From: Vanrija pseudolonga
Lineage: Eukaryota; Basidiomycota; Tremellomycetes; Trichosporonales; Trichosporonaceae
Assembly (NCBI RefSeq): GCF_020906515.1
Contig: NC_085850.1
Coordinates: forward strand, 868,001-932,000
Length of the DNA: 64,000 nucleotides
Direction of reading: 5' to 3'
In this document: positions 11,951 through 22,852 of the stretch, piece after piece
How positions within the stretch are numbered: the stretch's first letter is position 1
Layout: the number at the start of each line of letters is the position of its first letter
Notes under the pieces: model-generated
The model's database searches: none
Seen by the model: only the letters and a program-made list of their open reading frames with translations
Told to the model about the DNA's origin: nothing
Translations under genes and position numbers: made by a program

Positions 11951-13071
11951 TCCCCTGCTTTTTTTTCTTGTCTTTTACAAAAAAAGAATCACCCCCTCGC
12001 CGCGTTGCGTATACCTCGACCCTTGTGAATACCCGCCACCTCTTGGGACGCGCTGGCGCAACCCAAAGTTGGTCTCAGCCGCGGCTGAAGCCTCCATTCT
12101 CCGACCGGAATTGATCTTGCCTGGACAATAATTTTTAGCATTGCGTTGGACGCCGCAATGCGCGACCGACAAGTCGACACTTGCCAACTCCTAGTCTCGC
12201 TTCGTCCAGACCACGCCCCCACCCCCTGTACCAAATACTCGACCGCAACATCCCAACTAGACAGCTACGACGGCGACCCTGTAGCGCTTGTAGAATCTCG
12301 ACCTCGACCCGTGGCGTGTACCCCACTACCGCAGTGGCGGCAATGCCCAATCTGTAATGCTCTATCGCGTAGCGTGATCCGTAGCCAGTATCTCTTGCTC
12401 ACAAGCCAATGACATGTATCTTGTTGTCCATGCTCGGCCAAACGTGGAGATGTTTTACAAATTGTGACTTATTTTACAATCAAGGGGGGGGGGGGGGCGT
12501 GACGTCGTGCAGCCCACCACCGTCCGACGTGCAGAGAGGAGAGTAGAGCAGCTACAGCTGTCGTACTGTCGCAACATCAAACGTCTAAACATATCCATGA
12601 CGTAGGCTGCGTACAAGGAGCCGTATGCCGTACAAGGTACGATACCGACGGCTAACAGAACGGATAAACTAAGGTCCCAGAACCTTAAGCGGGAGGGGCG
12701 TGTGGGGGTGTGAGAGGTGTCGTCGGGCATGTGGGGTGGCAGGTGGGAGTGTGTGAGTGACGTCGGCGGGCTTGAGCCCGCGCTCAAGGTGTGCCTGCTG
12801 CAATAACTGGCTAGGGAGTGGTGCGAGTGGCATCACGCTGGTTGGTTCGTGGCAGCTTGGTGACTAGCGCGAAAATAATGGGTGCCACTCGCCACTTAAA
12901 CGGCCCCCTGTCTTCTGAAGCTGCGCGCGTGGGATCCACGTGCACCACGTGTTACCTGTCACCCGACATCGATCGGCATCGGCATCACCTGGACTTTTGA
13001 CTGATCGATCTTGCTTGTCGTCCTGGCGTTGTTATCGTTATCGACCCCACCACCCACCTGGCACCACCACG
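11951..13071. other. intergenic region with homopolymer G run and twin CACGTG boxes
   Basis: 3' flank of the zinc-finger gene and 5' flank of the next gene. There is an uninterrupted G run near 12485-12498. Two CACGTG palindromes (12937-12942 and 12946-12951) lie three bases apart, about 120 bp upstream of the next start codon. CACGTG is the E-box bound by Cbf1/USF-type bHLH factors, so this pair may be a promoter element. No coding exon seen. Confidence 0.45.
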
Positions 13072-14011
13072 ATGCGCCCGTCCTTCAGCACAGCACAGTA
13101 CCTGGCCCGCAACGCCACAGCCAGCGCGAGCGCGCGTACATTGCGCAGACCGGCGGCCGCGCGCGGCGTGCTCCTCGAGGTGCCGAGCACGTCGACGCCG
13201 CGCGATGTCCTGCGCGCTCTGCGCGACTCGGGTGCCGTGGACAGCCGCGTGGGGCTGTCAGAACGTGCGTAGCGTCGCGGCGCGTCCGTCCCCTACTTCC
13301 TTGCGCTTGCGAGCGAGAGCCGCTGACCACCGCCCCAGTCACCCCGCTGCCCGTCGGCGCGTCGCGCGAGTCCCTCGTGACCACGTACCACATCGACGCG
13401 GGCAAGGGCTCGGCCGAGCTCGCGCGCCGGCTGGTCGCCCGCCCGCCGTTCCACGGGGCCGGCCGCGCCCCGACCCCGACAGGCGGCCGGCCAGCACGGT
13501 ACAACGCCGACGCCGACGAGCACGGCATCCGCGAGGCGAGCACGGTGGTCACGACCCACTTCTCCGGGTACGAGTGGGCCGAGATGGTGCTGCAGAAGGC
13601 GGCGACCAGCTCGTGGTCCAAGCTCCGCGAGCCCGTCCCGCCCATCCCGTACAGCTGGGCCATCGACCCCGCCCTCTCCGGCCGCAGGGTGATCGTGCAC
13701 GGCCTGCCGGGCCGCGTGCCCCCCGGCCATGTGGCCGCGCTCTGTGGCGGCGTCGACATTGCGACCGACGGCGAGAATGCCCCGCGTTTGCAACCTCCGT
13801 GAGTGGTCGTGTGGGGGAGCCTGCCTCTGCCGATCGAGTGCGTGGTACTGACTCGCTCTCCAGCTCCCCATGGGCCCTCTCTTCGTCGTGGATTATCACC
13901 GCCGACTCGGTCGCCGACGCGTATGCCCTCGCCCGCAAGCTCAACATGAACTACTTCCGCACAAACTTGTACAACCATCAGTTCCTCATGCGCGCGAGCG
14001 TCGTGTGGTAG
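13072..14011 (+). CDS. Unrecognised protein, possibly mitochondrial
   Basis: I do not recognise this family. Exons 13072-13264, 13339-13798 and 13864-14011 join in frame to 266 residues with consensus introns of 74 and 65 nt. The N-terminus is rich in Arg, Ala, Ser and Thr and almost free of acidic residues for about 35 positions (MRPSFSTAQYLARNATASAS and onward), which resembles a mitochondrial targeting peptide. Two segments have the rhythm of RNA-recognition-like folds: GVLLEVPSTSTPRDVLRALR early on, and RRVIVHGLPGRVPPGHVAAL followed by a hydrophobic strand (SSWIITADSVADAYALARKL) late. A role in mitochondrial RNA or ribosome biology would fit, but this is a guess. It converges on PRE7 with 160 bp between stops. 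Confidence 0.7.
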
Positions 14012-14171
14012 GGAGGAAACACGGAGAGTAGGGTCATGGCTGCTAGGATGGCACACACCCACACCCACACCCGCGTCCACGCGTATATATCATTACATGC
14101 ATATGCTGCTGCTGCTGCTGTCGCGGCCGTGGCCGGTCTACCACGCCCCGCTGGTCTACCTCACCCCTCCT

Positions 14172-15110
14172 CTAGTCGCGCTTCAGGGCACGCGTGACGA
14201 GGAACGAGCGCTCGCCGCTGCCGTCGCCGATGGGCGGCAGCTCCTGGTACGTCACGCCGTCGGGGAGCGCACCCTCGCTGACAAGGTCGTCGACGGTGCG
14301 GTCCTTGGCCATGACGACAAACATCTCGAGCCCGTCACCGACCTCGATGTGGCGCTCGGTTGCCGACGTGAACGAGTCAATGACAAGCGAGAGCACGTCG
14401 TTGAGCGGCAGGTTGCCGGGGATTGGTCGCTCGACGCCGGGGGGGAAGGTCTGGTTGCGGAAGTAGACCTGGTTGTCGAGGAAGGGCTGGATGAGCGACT
14501 GCGCGGCTCCGGCGGCACGGCATGCCTCGCGCTCGTAGGATCCGACAGGGTCAAACGAGTAGACGGCGCCGGTGCCGTCCTCCTCGATGCCGCCGAGAAT
14601 GTTGTACACGTAGTAGGGGAACATGCGCTTGGCGTACAGCATGGTCTGGATCAGGCGTGCGATCGCCTTGATGCCCATCTGCTTGTTGTGCGCGTGCTCG
14701 TACCACTCCAACCGCTGCTTGACACGCTTGACAAAGTTGTTGCCGTCGGCGGCGAAGCCGTTGGTCGCGAGGACAGCCTTGTCGGTGCTGGGGGTGTGTC
14801 AGCTGTTGTTGCCCAGCGATGATCGATGATCGAGCCGTCGTTTTGCTGACAACTGCCTGCAGCCCCACTCACAGCTGGTGCACCTTGCGCGCATAACGAG
14901 TCTGAATGTTGTATCCCTGCGACTGACGCGTGTCGCCAGCGATGATGCTAAAGTCCTTGCCGGCAATGGCGAGGATAGTACCACCGTTGTCCTCGTAGGG
15001 GTTGAAGCGGCTGTGGTGTGAGCTGGGCTGATAGACGGTTTTTGATCAACTCACTGCTCAATGTGGTGGGCGACCGGCGCCTGGACGGCGTGCGAGGCGA
15101 ACAGAGCCAT
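14172..15110 (-). CDS. PRE7: 20S proteasome subunit beta-6 (non-catalytic)
   Basis: Structural beta subunit (PSMB1/Pre7 type) of the 20S proteasome core. Exons 15055-15110, 14873-15010 and 14172-14787 give 269 residues. Diagnostic blocks are [94 protein letters not shown] and a C-terminal [10 protein letters not shown]. It lacks the N-terminal nucleophile threonine context of beta-1, -2 and -5, as expected for beta-6. It diverges from PRM1 across 545 bp. A CGTGGCAA stretch on the coding strand at 15250-15257 matches 7 of 9 positions of the ascomycete PACE element. Confidence 0.95.
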
Positions 15111-15655
15111 TGTGTATGTCAATGGAGGTGGTGTGGTGGTTGATCGCGAAGTCCAAAGGTTGCTTGACTGCTGATGGTGGTTGAACGTCATGGACGACCA
15201 CTTCGTCACCGCTGCTGGGCTGAACGCGCGTCCTGGGCGGTATCGGATATTGCCACGTGGCAGGCTTGTGGCACCCTGCCCTGTCAGCGGGCCTCGAAGC
15301 TACAAAGATCGGCCTTGTGCCCACCATCTCGTATCTTTTGTCCATCTACACACTTCATTGTCCATGCTTGGTCGACCAGAGAACAACTAAACGAAGAGTA
15401 TTAGCGTGATCGTGTGCAGCTGGAGGGCGGTGTGCGTCGCCCTCTTCGCACCTGGACGTCGACGACTCGCTCCTCACGCAGCACTGACAATGACAATGAT
15501 CACGAGCCGCTCACAATGGACCATGGATGCAGGCCGACGTACATGAACTGCTCTGGGACACACCAGCCCACCGACACCCCCTCACAATCTTCTTCTTCAC
15601 TGACGTATAACTGAGCCTGTAGCACACCTTGCCACCCAACAACTCACACCCAACC
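15111..15655. promoter_or_regulatory. divergent PRE7 / PRM1 intergenic region
   Basis: 545 bp shared by the divergent PRE7 and PRM1 genes. It holds a CACGTG palindrome at 15254-15259 and a single ACAAAG at 15302-15307, a core recognised by HMG-box pheromone-response factors. One copy of so short a motif is weak evidence. No coding exon seen. Confidence 0.4.
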
Positions 15656-18600
15656 ATGGCGGTCACGACCGAACCCGCACCCCGCGACACCGGCCCGTTC
15701 GAGAGACCGCTCACACCACCTGCGCCGCTCCACCCAGGCTACTACGATGAGCAGCGCAATTCGGCTCTCCCGCCCACACCACATACGCCGTTCGTGGAGA
15801 GACGCCCGCTTCCGCCGACACCCGGGCTCCGCCCATACCTCTCCCTCGGGCCGCGTCTCCTGCTGTCCGTCTTCAGCCCAGCCTTGATCCCTCTCATGTT
15901 CACCGTGGCGCACCTGGTCCAGACCCGGGCATCGACGGCAGCACTTGCCGCCAGCCTCAAGAACGACGTCATGTCCGCCTGTGGCGGCCTTGCTACCGGC
16001 GCCAGCATCCTCCAGTCGATCCCCCGCTACCTCGCCATGCAGACCAACGCCGAGCTTCTCCGCGCAGCGCGTCAGACGGTGATGGGCATCGGTCTCGCCC
16101 TCATGGACATCATTCTTGTCATCGAGGCCGTCCTCAAGTTTGTCATCGACATGTATCGCAGCCTCCTCATGTGCGTGATTCAGCTCGTCGTGCAAGGTAC
16201 ATTGTCTGTCCTGATCGGAGCGGTCGAGGCGGTGAGTACTCTTCTGGCATTCATTGTTCGTGGGCGACGAGCTGATTTGCAGATTTCAAAAGCCGTGACT
16301 GCTTCGCTGGATGCGATTCGCACGAGCATCCAGAACGACATAGCGTCGTTCAACAATATCGTCCAGAAAGCCGTCGGGGCAGTGAACGTAGGTTGCATGT
16401 GATCCAACCAGGCTGACAGGCAGAACGTCGTGTCCGTCTTCGGAACATCGATCAGTATCCCCGCCGTCAACATCCCCTCATTGGCTTTCCTCCAAAATGT
16501 TACCATCCCCACGACGTTTGAAGACTCGCTCATCAAGCTCAACAAGTCGCTGCCGACGCTCGACGAGGTGCGCACCTTGCTGGACAAGGTCATCGACATG
16601 CCGCTCGACAAACTTATTGACGAAATCAACGTCACGCGGCATGAGATTGCCGCGCAGATCAACGACTCGATTCTCCCGACCCCGTCTCTGCACTCGCTCG
16701 GCGCCGGCAACGCGGCCCAGCTCCAAGCCGAGCTGTGTAACAACGTTGACACGAGCCTCATCGACGACACGGCCAAGGCGCTGCACACCCTCGGTACCAC
16801 GGCCATCGCGCTCATGATCCTGCTCATCATCCTCGGCTGGTGCGTCCTCGCCTTCTGGGAGTGGCGCCGCTGGCACTGCATGAAGCAGTCTGTCGAGGCC
16901 GTCGAAACCGAGTTGGCGACGCACGGCTCAACGGACGCGTGGATGGTCGTCTCGGCAGTCGAGCACCCCGTCATCTACCGCTACGGGGTGCCTGTTCTCC
17001 GACGAGTGGCGCCGACGCCGCGGCTGAGAGCCAACCTCCGCTGGTTCTTGTCCTACCTCGCCCACCCGACCCTCCTCTCCCTCCTCTGCCTGTCCGTCAT
17101 CGGTCTCGTCGTCCTCCAGATCCAGCTCGGCGCCCTGCACGCGATCCAGCACCACGCCGAGAAGAACGCCAACGCCACCATGGCCAAGACGACGGGCGAC
17201 CTCGTCTCCAAGCTCAACGCCATGTCCGCCAACGCCTCGGCCTCCTACGCCAACGACGCAAACAAGGCCATCGCCGCGATCGAGTACAGAATCAACGACG
17301 AGCTCTTCGGGCACTGGATCAACTCGACGGCCAAGACTCTCAACAACACCCTCGTGGCGTTCTACTCCGAGGTCGAGTCGGTCCTCAACACGACGTTTGG
17401 CGGCACAATCCTCTACAACCCCATCAACACGTTCGTGTACTGCATCCTCGGCAACAAGATCACCAACCTCGAGAAGGGGATCACCTGGGTATCCAACAAT
17501 GCGCACGTCACGTTCCCCACAGTGCCGGTCGACGTGCTCCAGATGTCCAACTCGTCCATGCACGAGCTCGTGGCGCCTGTCACAGCTGCTGCCGTTGGCT
17601 CTGGCCCGGGTAACGGCGACGGCGGCGCACTCGGCAAGCTCATCAACAACTTTGCGTCGGCAATCCGCGTCCAGCAGATCATGTACGGCATCATCCTCGC
17701 CGTATGGGCCGCGCTGCTGCTCGTCGGGCTCGCCATCGTGCTGTGGCACAGTGGCATCGGGGACCGGTTCGCCGCGCGGCGCGCGGCGCGGAGCAACGGC
17801 CCCTCGGGACCCCGGCCACCCTTCAGACGTCCGCCTTCGTGGCCGTGGTCGAGACCGCCGCTGTACGAGCAGCATGCCAGCTCGTCCGAGATGTTCACCG
17901 AGTCGAAGGACGTTACTGCCTCGCATACGTCGACAGACCCAGCACCGTCAACAAGGGCCGAGACGCTGAGACAGCTGTTCGCGCCGGCCCAGGCCTTCCT
18001 CGGCATGAGTGGGTACGTGCGCTCGGCGTCGCCGGCACCTTTGCCCCCACTGCCGCCGCCCCCGCTTCCCAAGCTCCCTGCCACGCCGGTGGAAGAGAAG
18101 GAGGGGCTCGAGCCCCAGTCGTTCTGGATCACACGCGCCATCGGCGCCATCGGCAGCGGAAGGAACTCGGTTTCGCGTGGCGCTCGGCTCGGCGCCGCAA
18201 TGCGGGGGGGCGACGTCGAGGGGGAACCTGCGACAATGACCCAGACACGCGCCCTGTACCCTGTTACTCGGCCTGTTGGCGACAACGCGGCGGCCTTGTC
18301 AAGACCAGCAGCGGCCCCAACAGCCTCACCACACGACCCGTTCGCCGACCACCACGCCACCAGCGGCAGCGGCAGCGCGTTCAACGACGCGCGCGCCGTG
18401 CCGGCCATCACGGTCGAGGCGGCGCGTGATTCCCTTCCGGCCGCCACTGACCCGTTCGCGGATGCTGCAGCGCGTCCCGCGTCAAACGTGTCAAATCCGT
18501 TCGCCTACCGGCGCTACGACGACGGCGAGAGCGTGCGGCGTGCGATCGGTGACACTGGCGACGACTACGGCGCCGACGTGCCCCCGAGCCCCGGGCTGAC

Positions 18601-18829
18601 CGACCGCTCGAGCATGGGCTCGGCGTATGCACCGCGCGTTGAGAGCGCAAAGGCCGGGCGTACCTCGTTCGTCGCCATCCTCACCAACATGCAGGACAAG
18701 CGGCGCCGCGAGGCGGCCGCAAGACGGGTGACGCCCTTCATGCCTGACGCGATGAGGACGCCGACGCCGGAAGTCAAGGTGGCTGGCACACCTGAGCCGA
18801 GCGCCGTGCCGGCCATGCCTGGTGCATGA
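15656..18829 (+). CDS. PRM1: Plasma membrane fusion protein PRM1
   Basis: Multispanning membrane protein that promotes plasma-membrane fusion of mating cells. Exons 15656-16231, 16283-16387 and 16424-18829 give 1028 residues; the second intron is just 36 nt. Four hydrophobic spans are visible: about residues 70-95 (LLLSVFSPALIPLMFTVAHL), about 350-375 (ALMILLIILGWCVLAFWE), about 440-460 (LSLLCLSVIGLVVLQIQL) and about 640-665 (YGIILAVWAALLLVGLAIV). Between them lie long segments with many N-glycosylation sequons (for example NVT, NAS, NST, NNT), matching the two extracellular loops of the family. The cytosolic tail of over 350 residues is Pro/Ser/Ala-rich and longer than in budding yeast (661 residues in total there). 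The gene ends 79 bp from the convergent GUP1 gene. Pheromone control is known for the family but not shown here. Confidence 0.9.
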
Positions 18830-18908
18830 GAGTGGGAGTGAGTAACGGACACTAGGTAATAACAAATGTCTCTGTGATGCAATGGTCTATTCGGATAAAA
18901 AGTCCCTA

Positions 18909-20792
18909 CTAACATCTCCTGTCGATGCCCCGTCGTGCCTCCTCCTCGCGGTACTCGAACATGACCTGCACGCCGACGAAGAGACAACTGCTAGCAAAGA
19001 TGAAGAAGGCCCAGCCTGCAGGGTCAGCAACGCCCCTACGTGGGACCCACCATTCCATGTCGAGATGAGCTCGTACACCAGGTGCAACATGTCTTCGACA
19101 CCGAGGACGAAGCCCACGAGGTTGGCCGACATCATGAGGAGGATATTGACGACGCCGCCGGCAGCCGCGACGTGGCGGTACCACCACTCGCCACCGTACT
19201 TGTTGTCAGCTACGACAAAGAGGCCTCTAGCTTACCTTGGACGCTGGAACGAGGAAGCGGCCAATGAGCTCGGGAAGAATGAACAGGCTGACGAGCCAGC
19301 CCCATGCCAGGAGCTTGAACGAGAGGTCGTGCCACAGCGCGACGAACGTGAACACGGTAAGCGTCGCGAGGATCATGTTCTTCGCGCCACCGAGAGGGAT
19401 GTAGATGTACCTGACAACCCAAAGGTTGTAGCTTCTGTGCCACGAGCGCCAGAAGCCGAGGGTCGAGAAGTTGTTTGCGACGCAGCGGATCATGTTCTCT
19501 GGTGGGTCGATACCGTCGAACAGCGACCAGAGGCGGAAGAAGCGCCACGGGATGAGGAGCTGATGGGTTAGTCCTCAAAGACGCTCGGGAACCCACCTTC
19601 AGCCAAACGATGACCAGATTCCAGAAACCAATCATGCTGAGGTCGGCCGGGCTGGCGCCCTGCCACGCGCGCGTGTCCTTGATGGCCGTGACGTACATCG
19701 TGTGGAGGATGCTCTCCATCGTGAGTAGGCAGAACACGAACCGAACGGCATACGAGATGCGTTCGCGCGTGGTGATGTCGAGCGGGCGGTGCAGCTGCCA
19801 CATGAAGTCCTGGAACGTGAGGATCGGGCCGGCGATGTAGAGCGGCGGGTACAGGGCATACGCGATGAAGTTGACGAGGTTGTAGTCTGACTCTTGAAGC
19901 GACGAGCCCGTCCGTCCTCTGTGATCTGTTGGGGGCGACGACGGCGGCGCGGCGCGCCAGTGGTAGTCGACGGCGAAGCTCACGATCCGCAGCATGGTGA
20001 TGTTGAAGCCAATGTGCCAGCGGGGCAGGATGCCAGTCAGCGCGTCGAGGTCGCCAAGGGCAGAGTGCAGCGCGCCAAACTTGTATCCGTCAAACTTCCA
20101 GTTGGCGAACAGGATGGCCATGTTGGCGACGATGACGATGGCGGGCCAGAAACGCTCGATACCAGGCGGTTTTGTCGCCTTGGCCGCGTAGTAGTTGCCC
20201 ACGAGGATCGCGAGCACCTTGAACACGCCGACGCCGTGCAGGACTGTGAGCATGACAAGGGCGAACGCCGCGATGAACCGCGCACGCTTGTCGGCGTCAC
20301 TCCAGCCCGCCCTGCGGACCAGATGCGAGGGGACAAGGAACGCGATGGAGAGGAGGGCGAGCGAGCCCAGGTTGTTGCGGAAGTTGCGATACTGTCCGTC
20401 GCTTGCGTCCTGCCATCATCAGCTGCTGCGTCTCACGGCCCTCACGCACCACCTGGCGCCCATACATCCACCCAGGGGACAGCTTGTGTGCGTACGTCCA
20501 GTAGTTCTGGTTACTCGCTGCGCATGTCAGCACTGGCATGGCCAACACACCCACATGTGCTTAGTCGCATGGGCCAGTAGACGAGCAGCGGCACGACGAG
20601 AACAAACAACACGTAGTAGGCGTAGAACTCGGGCGTGCGCCAGCGCGGGGGCGGCGGCTCGTCGGTCGCGCGGCGCGTGTTGCCCGGCGTCGAGACGGTC
20701 AGGTCGGTCACGTTGCAATTCTTGTGGTCGGCGTGCGACGCGGGGTCGACGACCTCGAACGCGCCGTGCGGGCCGCGATGCGAGGGGATCAT
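18909..20792 (-). CDS. GUP1: MBOAT O-acyltransferase GUP1 (GPI-anchor remodelling)
   Basis: Membrane-bound O-acyltransferase of the ER. In yeast Gup1 re-acylates GPI anchors with a long fatty acid and affects wall integrity; it was first named for glycerol uptake. About 570 residues encoded in several exons. Landmarks are [96 protein letters not shown] and [20 protein letters not shown], where the last His is the catalytic residue of the MBOAT family. The C-terminus ends [18 protein letters not shown], as in Gup1. I placed the start at 20792; an in-frame ATG at 20924 would add 44 low-complexity residues. The first splice donor is read at CAT|gtgggtg (near 20560). Confidence 0.92.
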
Positions 20793-21371
20793 GGTGCTCG
20801 CTGCGCTCGAGGAGCGGGATGCGCGCAGGCGGGTGGGCGATAGGGGCGGCGGCGGCGATGTGCGGGGCGAGGCAGTCGGTGTCTGGGTATATGTAGGTGT
20901 TAGGAGTTGCGCGGGGCCGCGCATCGCGCAACAAAACTCACCCTCGCGCGAAGCATTGTCCTCTTAGCAGCTGCTGTTGCCCATGGCCGTGTGGGAGGTG
21001 TGAGGTGGGAGGATGCAAGAGTGTCGAGGGTGTTGAAGATTGTTAGTGAGTTTCCGGTTAAGCAAGCCGTCCGTGGCTGTGGCGTTCGTTGTGTGGGTGG
21101 CCTGTGCGGTGGAGGCGACACACCAGGGACGGACGGACGGTGGCCGGGCAAATGATCGGTCGACCGATCAGATCAGCGGCGGGCCGGGTGCAAAGGTGGC
21201 ACAATAACGGCGTGCACAACGTCAACAATCCAACAAGTTATGCATAACGACCTCATTGCGAACAGTGCACCCCACGCCCGCATCAGCAACAGTGCATTGC
21301 TGTACCAAATAGAGATGAAACGAGATGTAAAATTGGTGTATAGAGATGTAGCTCGCGGTCAGCCCCCGCCA
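20793..21371. other. GUP1 upstream / heme oxygenase downstream region
   Basis: About 580 bp between two minus-strand genes. It should hold the GUP1 promoter and the heme oxygenase 3' flank. The stretch around 21158-21175 contains the near-palindrome GATCGGTCGACCGATC. No coding exon or structural RNA recognised. Confidence 0.35.
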
Positions 21372-22852
21372 CTAGATGAAGCTACGGCGCGACTTGGCCA
21401 TCTGCTTCTCGAGAATGGGCCAGCCGTGGTTGTGCCACCAGGGCGACACCTTGTCGTTCCACCATGGCGCGATGGTGCTGTCGACGACAGGCTGGACGTG
21501 CTGCTGGTAGTGGGGCGCGATGTGGGGGGCAACGAAGGGGACGGCAATCTGGGTGAGGAACAGGCCAAAGAGGAGCGCGAGGAAGAAGTAGACCGTCTGC
21601 TGGATGGTCCTCCACCACGTCCGGCGGGGCTTCTCGAGGTTGGCGCGGCGCTCATTCTCTTTGTCGCGCAACTCAAAGTACCGCAGCTTCTTATCTGACG
21701 GGGGCTGGATGAGGGAGAAGAGGTGCGTGTTGAGGACAAAGGCGACGTTGGCCTCGCGGACCTCGGCAGCTGCGTCGGGTTAGCACACGGTATCTCCAGC
21801 CTTGTTAACCCACCCTTGAGCTTCTCGTCCTCGCCGGCACCCTCGTCCATGCCACGGCGGTACCACGCCTTGACCTCGTTGAGCTTCTTCTTGCGCTCTC
21901 CGACCGTCTCCTCGCCCGTCTCGGCGGCCGACGTGTCGTTCAGGAGGTCAAAGTAGTAGAACCTCCGTCCGTCGAGGCCGGTGAGGCCGTACGCCTTGCG
22001 GAGGCGGGCGCCGATCACCTGGCCACCCGACAGGTCACCAAGGTAGCGGACGTAGGCGTGGGCGAGGAGGCGGGGCGCGAGGTCGGCGTTGCGCGACAGA
22101 TCCCTGATGCGGCCGAGGTACACCTCGAGCGGGGCGGGCGTGTTGACAAACACCTCCTCGAGGAAGGGGGGCAGCTTGAACGGCGGGAGGGGCACCGCCT
22201 CGGTTCCCTTGAGAGGTGGCGAGGTCGGCTTGGTCACGTACGACGGCAGGCGGGGGAGGAGGTACGTGATGTCGGCGGCGAGCTCGGGCGCGCGCGCAAG
22301 CAGCGAGGGGTTGTATGTCGGCGCGAGGGTCTGGTTGGTGGCGTGCTCGTCGAGTCCACGCTCGAGGGCGCTGGATCGTCAGCACACACACACAAACACA
22401 CGCAGTGGGTGGGCCTTTGCGCCGAAGCATCATGCCGATCCCACGAGGCACTGCCACCACTCTTCGACTCACTCGTACACGCGCCAGAGGATGGCCAGCC
22501 AGCGAATATACTCCTGGAGCTCGAGCTCGCCATTAGTCAGCGCCACCGCACCGGCCGAGTGCTCGGCAGCGACGTGCGCGCGTTGCGTGCCCTTGCGGAG
22601 GAGCTCGGAGACGGGGCGCGAGAAGTCGAGGTCCTCGGGCAGCGGCCAGTCGTCGACGGTGCGGCCGTCGGCGCCAGACTCGTACAGGAGCGCGGCGAGC
22701 GTGACCTCGTTGGAGGGCACGACCGAGGCGGGCGCGTTGGGCTCAAAGCCTGGCGTCGTCAGGCCGTTGGGCGTGTCGGTCGGCGTCGGCGTGAGCTCCG
22801 GGTGGCCGGGGGGAGGCGAGGCCTGCTTGTCGTGAGCTACGGGACAGGCCAT
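21372..22852 (-). CDS. HMX1: Heme oxygenase, membrane anchored
   Basis: Degrades heme to biliverdin, CO and iron at the ER; in fungi it serves heme-iron reuse. Exons 22473-22852, 21814-22370 and 21372-21769 give 444 residues, larger than S. cerevisiae Hmx1 (317). The proximal heme ligand sits in KGTQRAHVAAEHS; the distal-helix signature is YVRYLGDLSGGQVIGARL. An extra Pro-rich N-terminal extension of about 75 residues precedes the catalytic domain. Near the end a basic stretch (RRANLEKPRRTWWRTIQQ) leads into a single membrane span (VYFFLALLFGLFLTQIAVPF), then a Trp/His-rich tail of about 55 residues that is unusual for a tail anchor. Upstream, ATCAGATAT (23070-23078) is one base off the iron-regulated GATA consensus ATCWGATAA. 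Confidence 0.93.

Noticed and set aside
12455-12787. Minus-strand frame with a hydrophobic stretch (LSVLLAVGIVPCTAYG)
   Set aside because: No family resemblance and no supporting splice sites; likely chance in the 3' flank of the zinc-finger gene.
13085-14080. 331-codon minus-strand frame opposite the gene at 13072-14011
   Set aside because: It is the antisense shadow of a spliced gene with consensus introns and a plausible targeting peptide.
17413-18447. 344-codon minus-strand frame inside PRM1
   Set aside because: Mirror frame of a GC-rich coding exon; protein is Gly/Ala/Arg-rich without domains.
20511-20924. Longer GUP1 N-terminus from ATG 20924
   Set aside because: The extra 44 residues are Pro/Thr/Ser/Arg low complexity without family match. 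It cannot be excluded, so it is noted in the gene entry.
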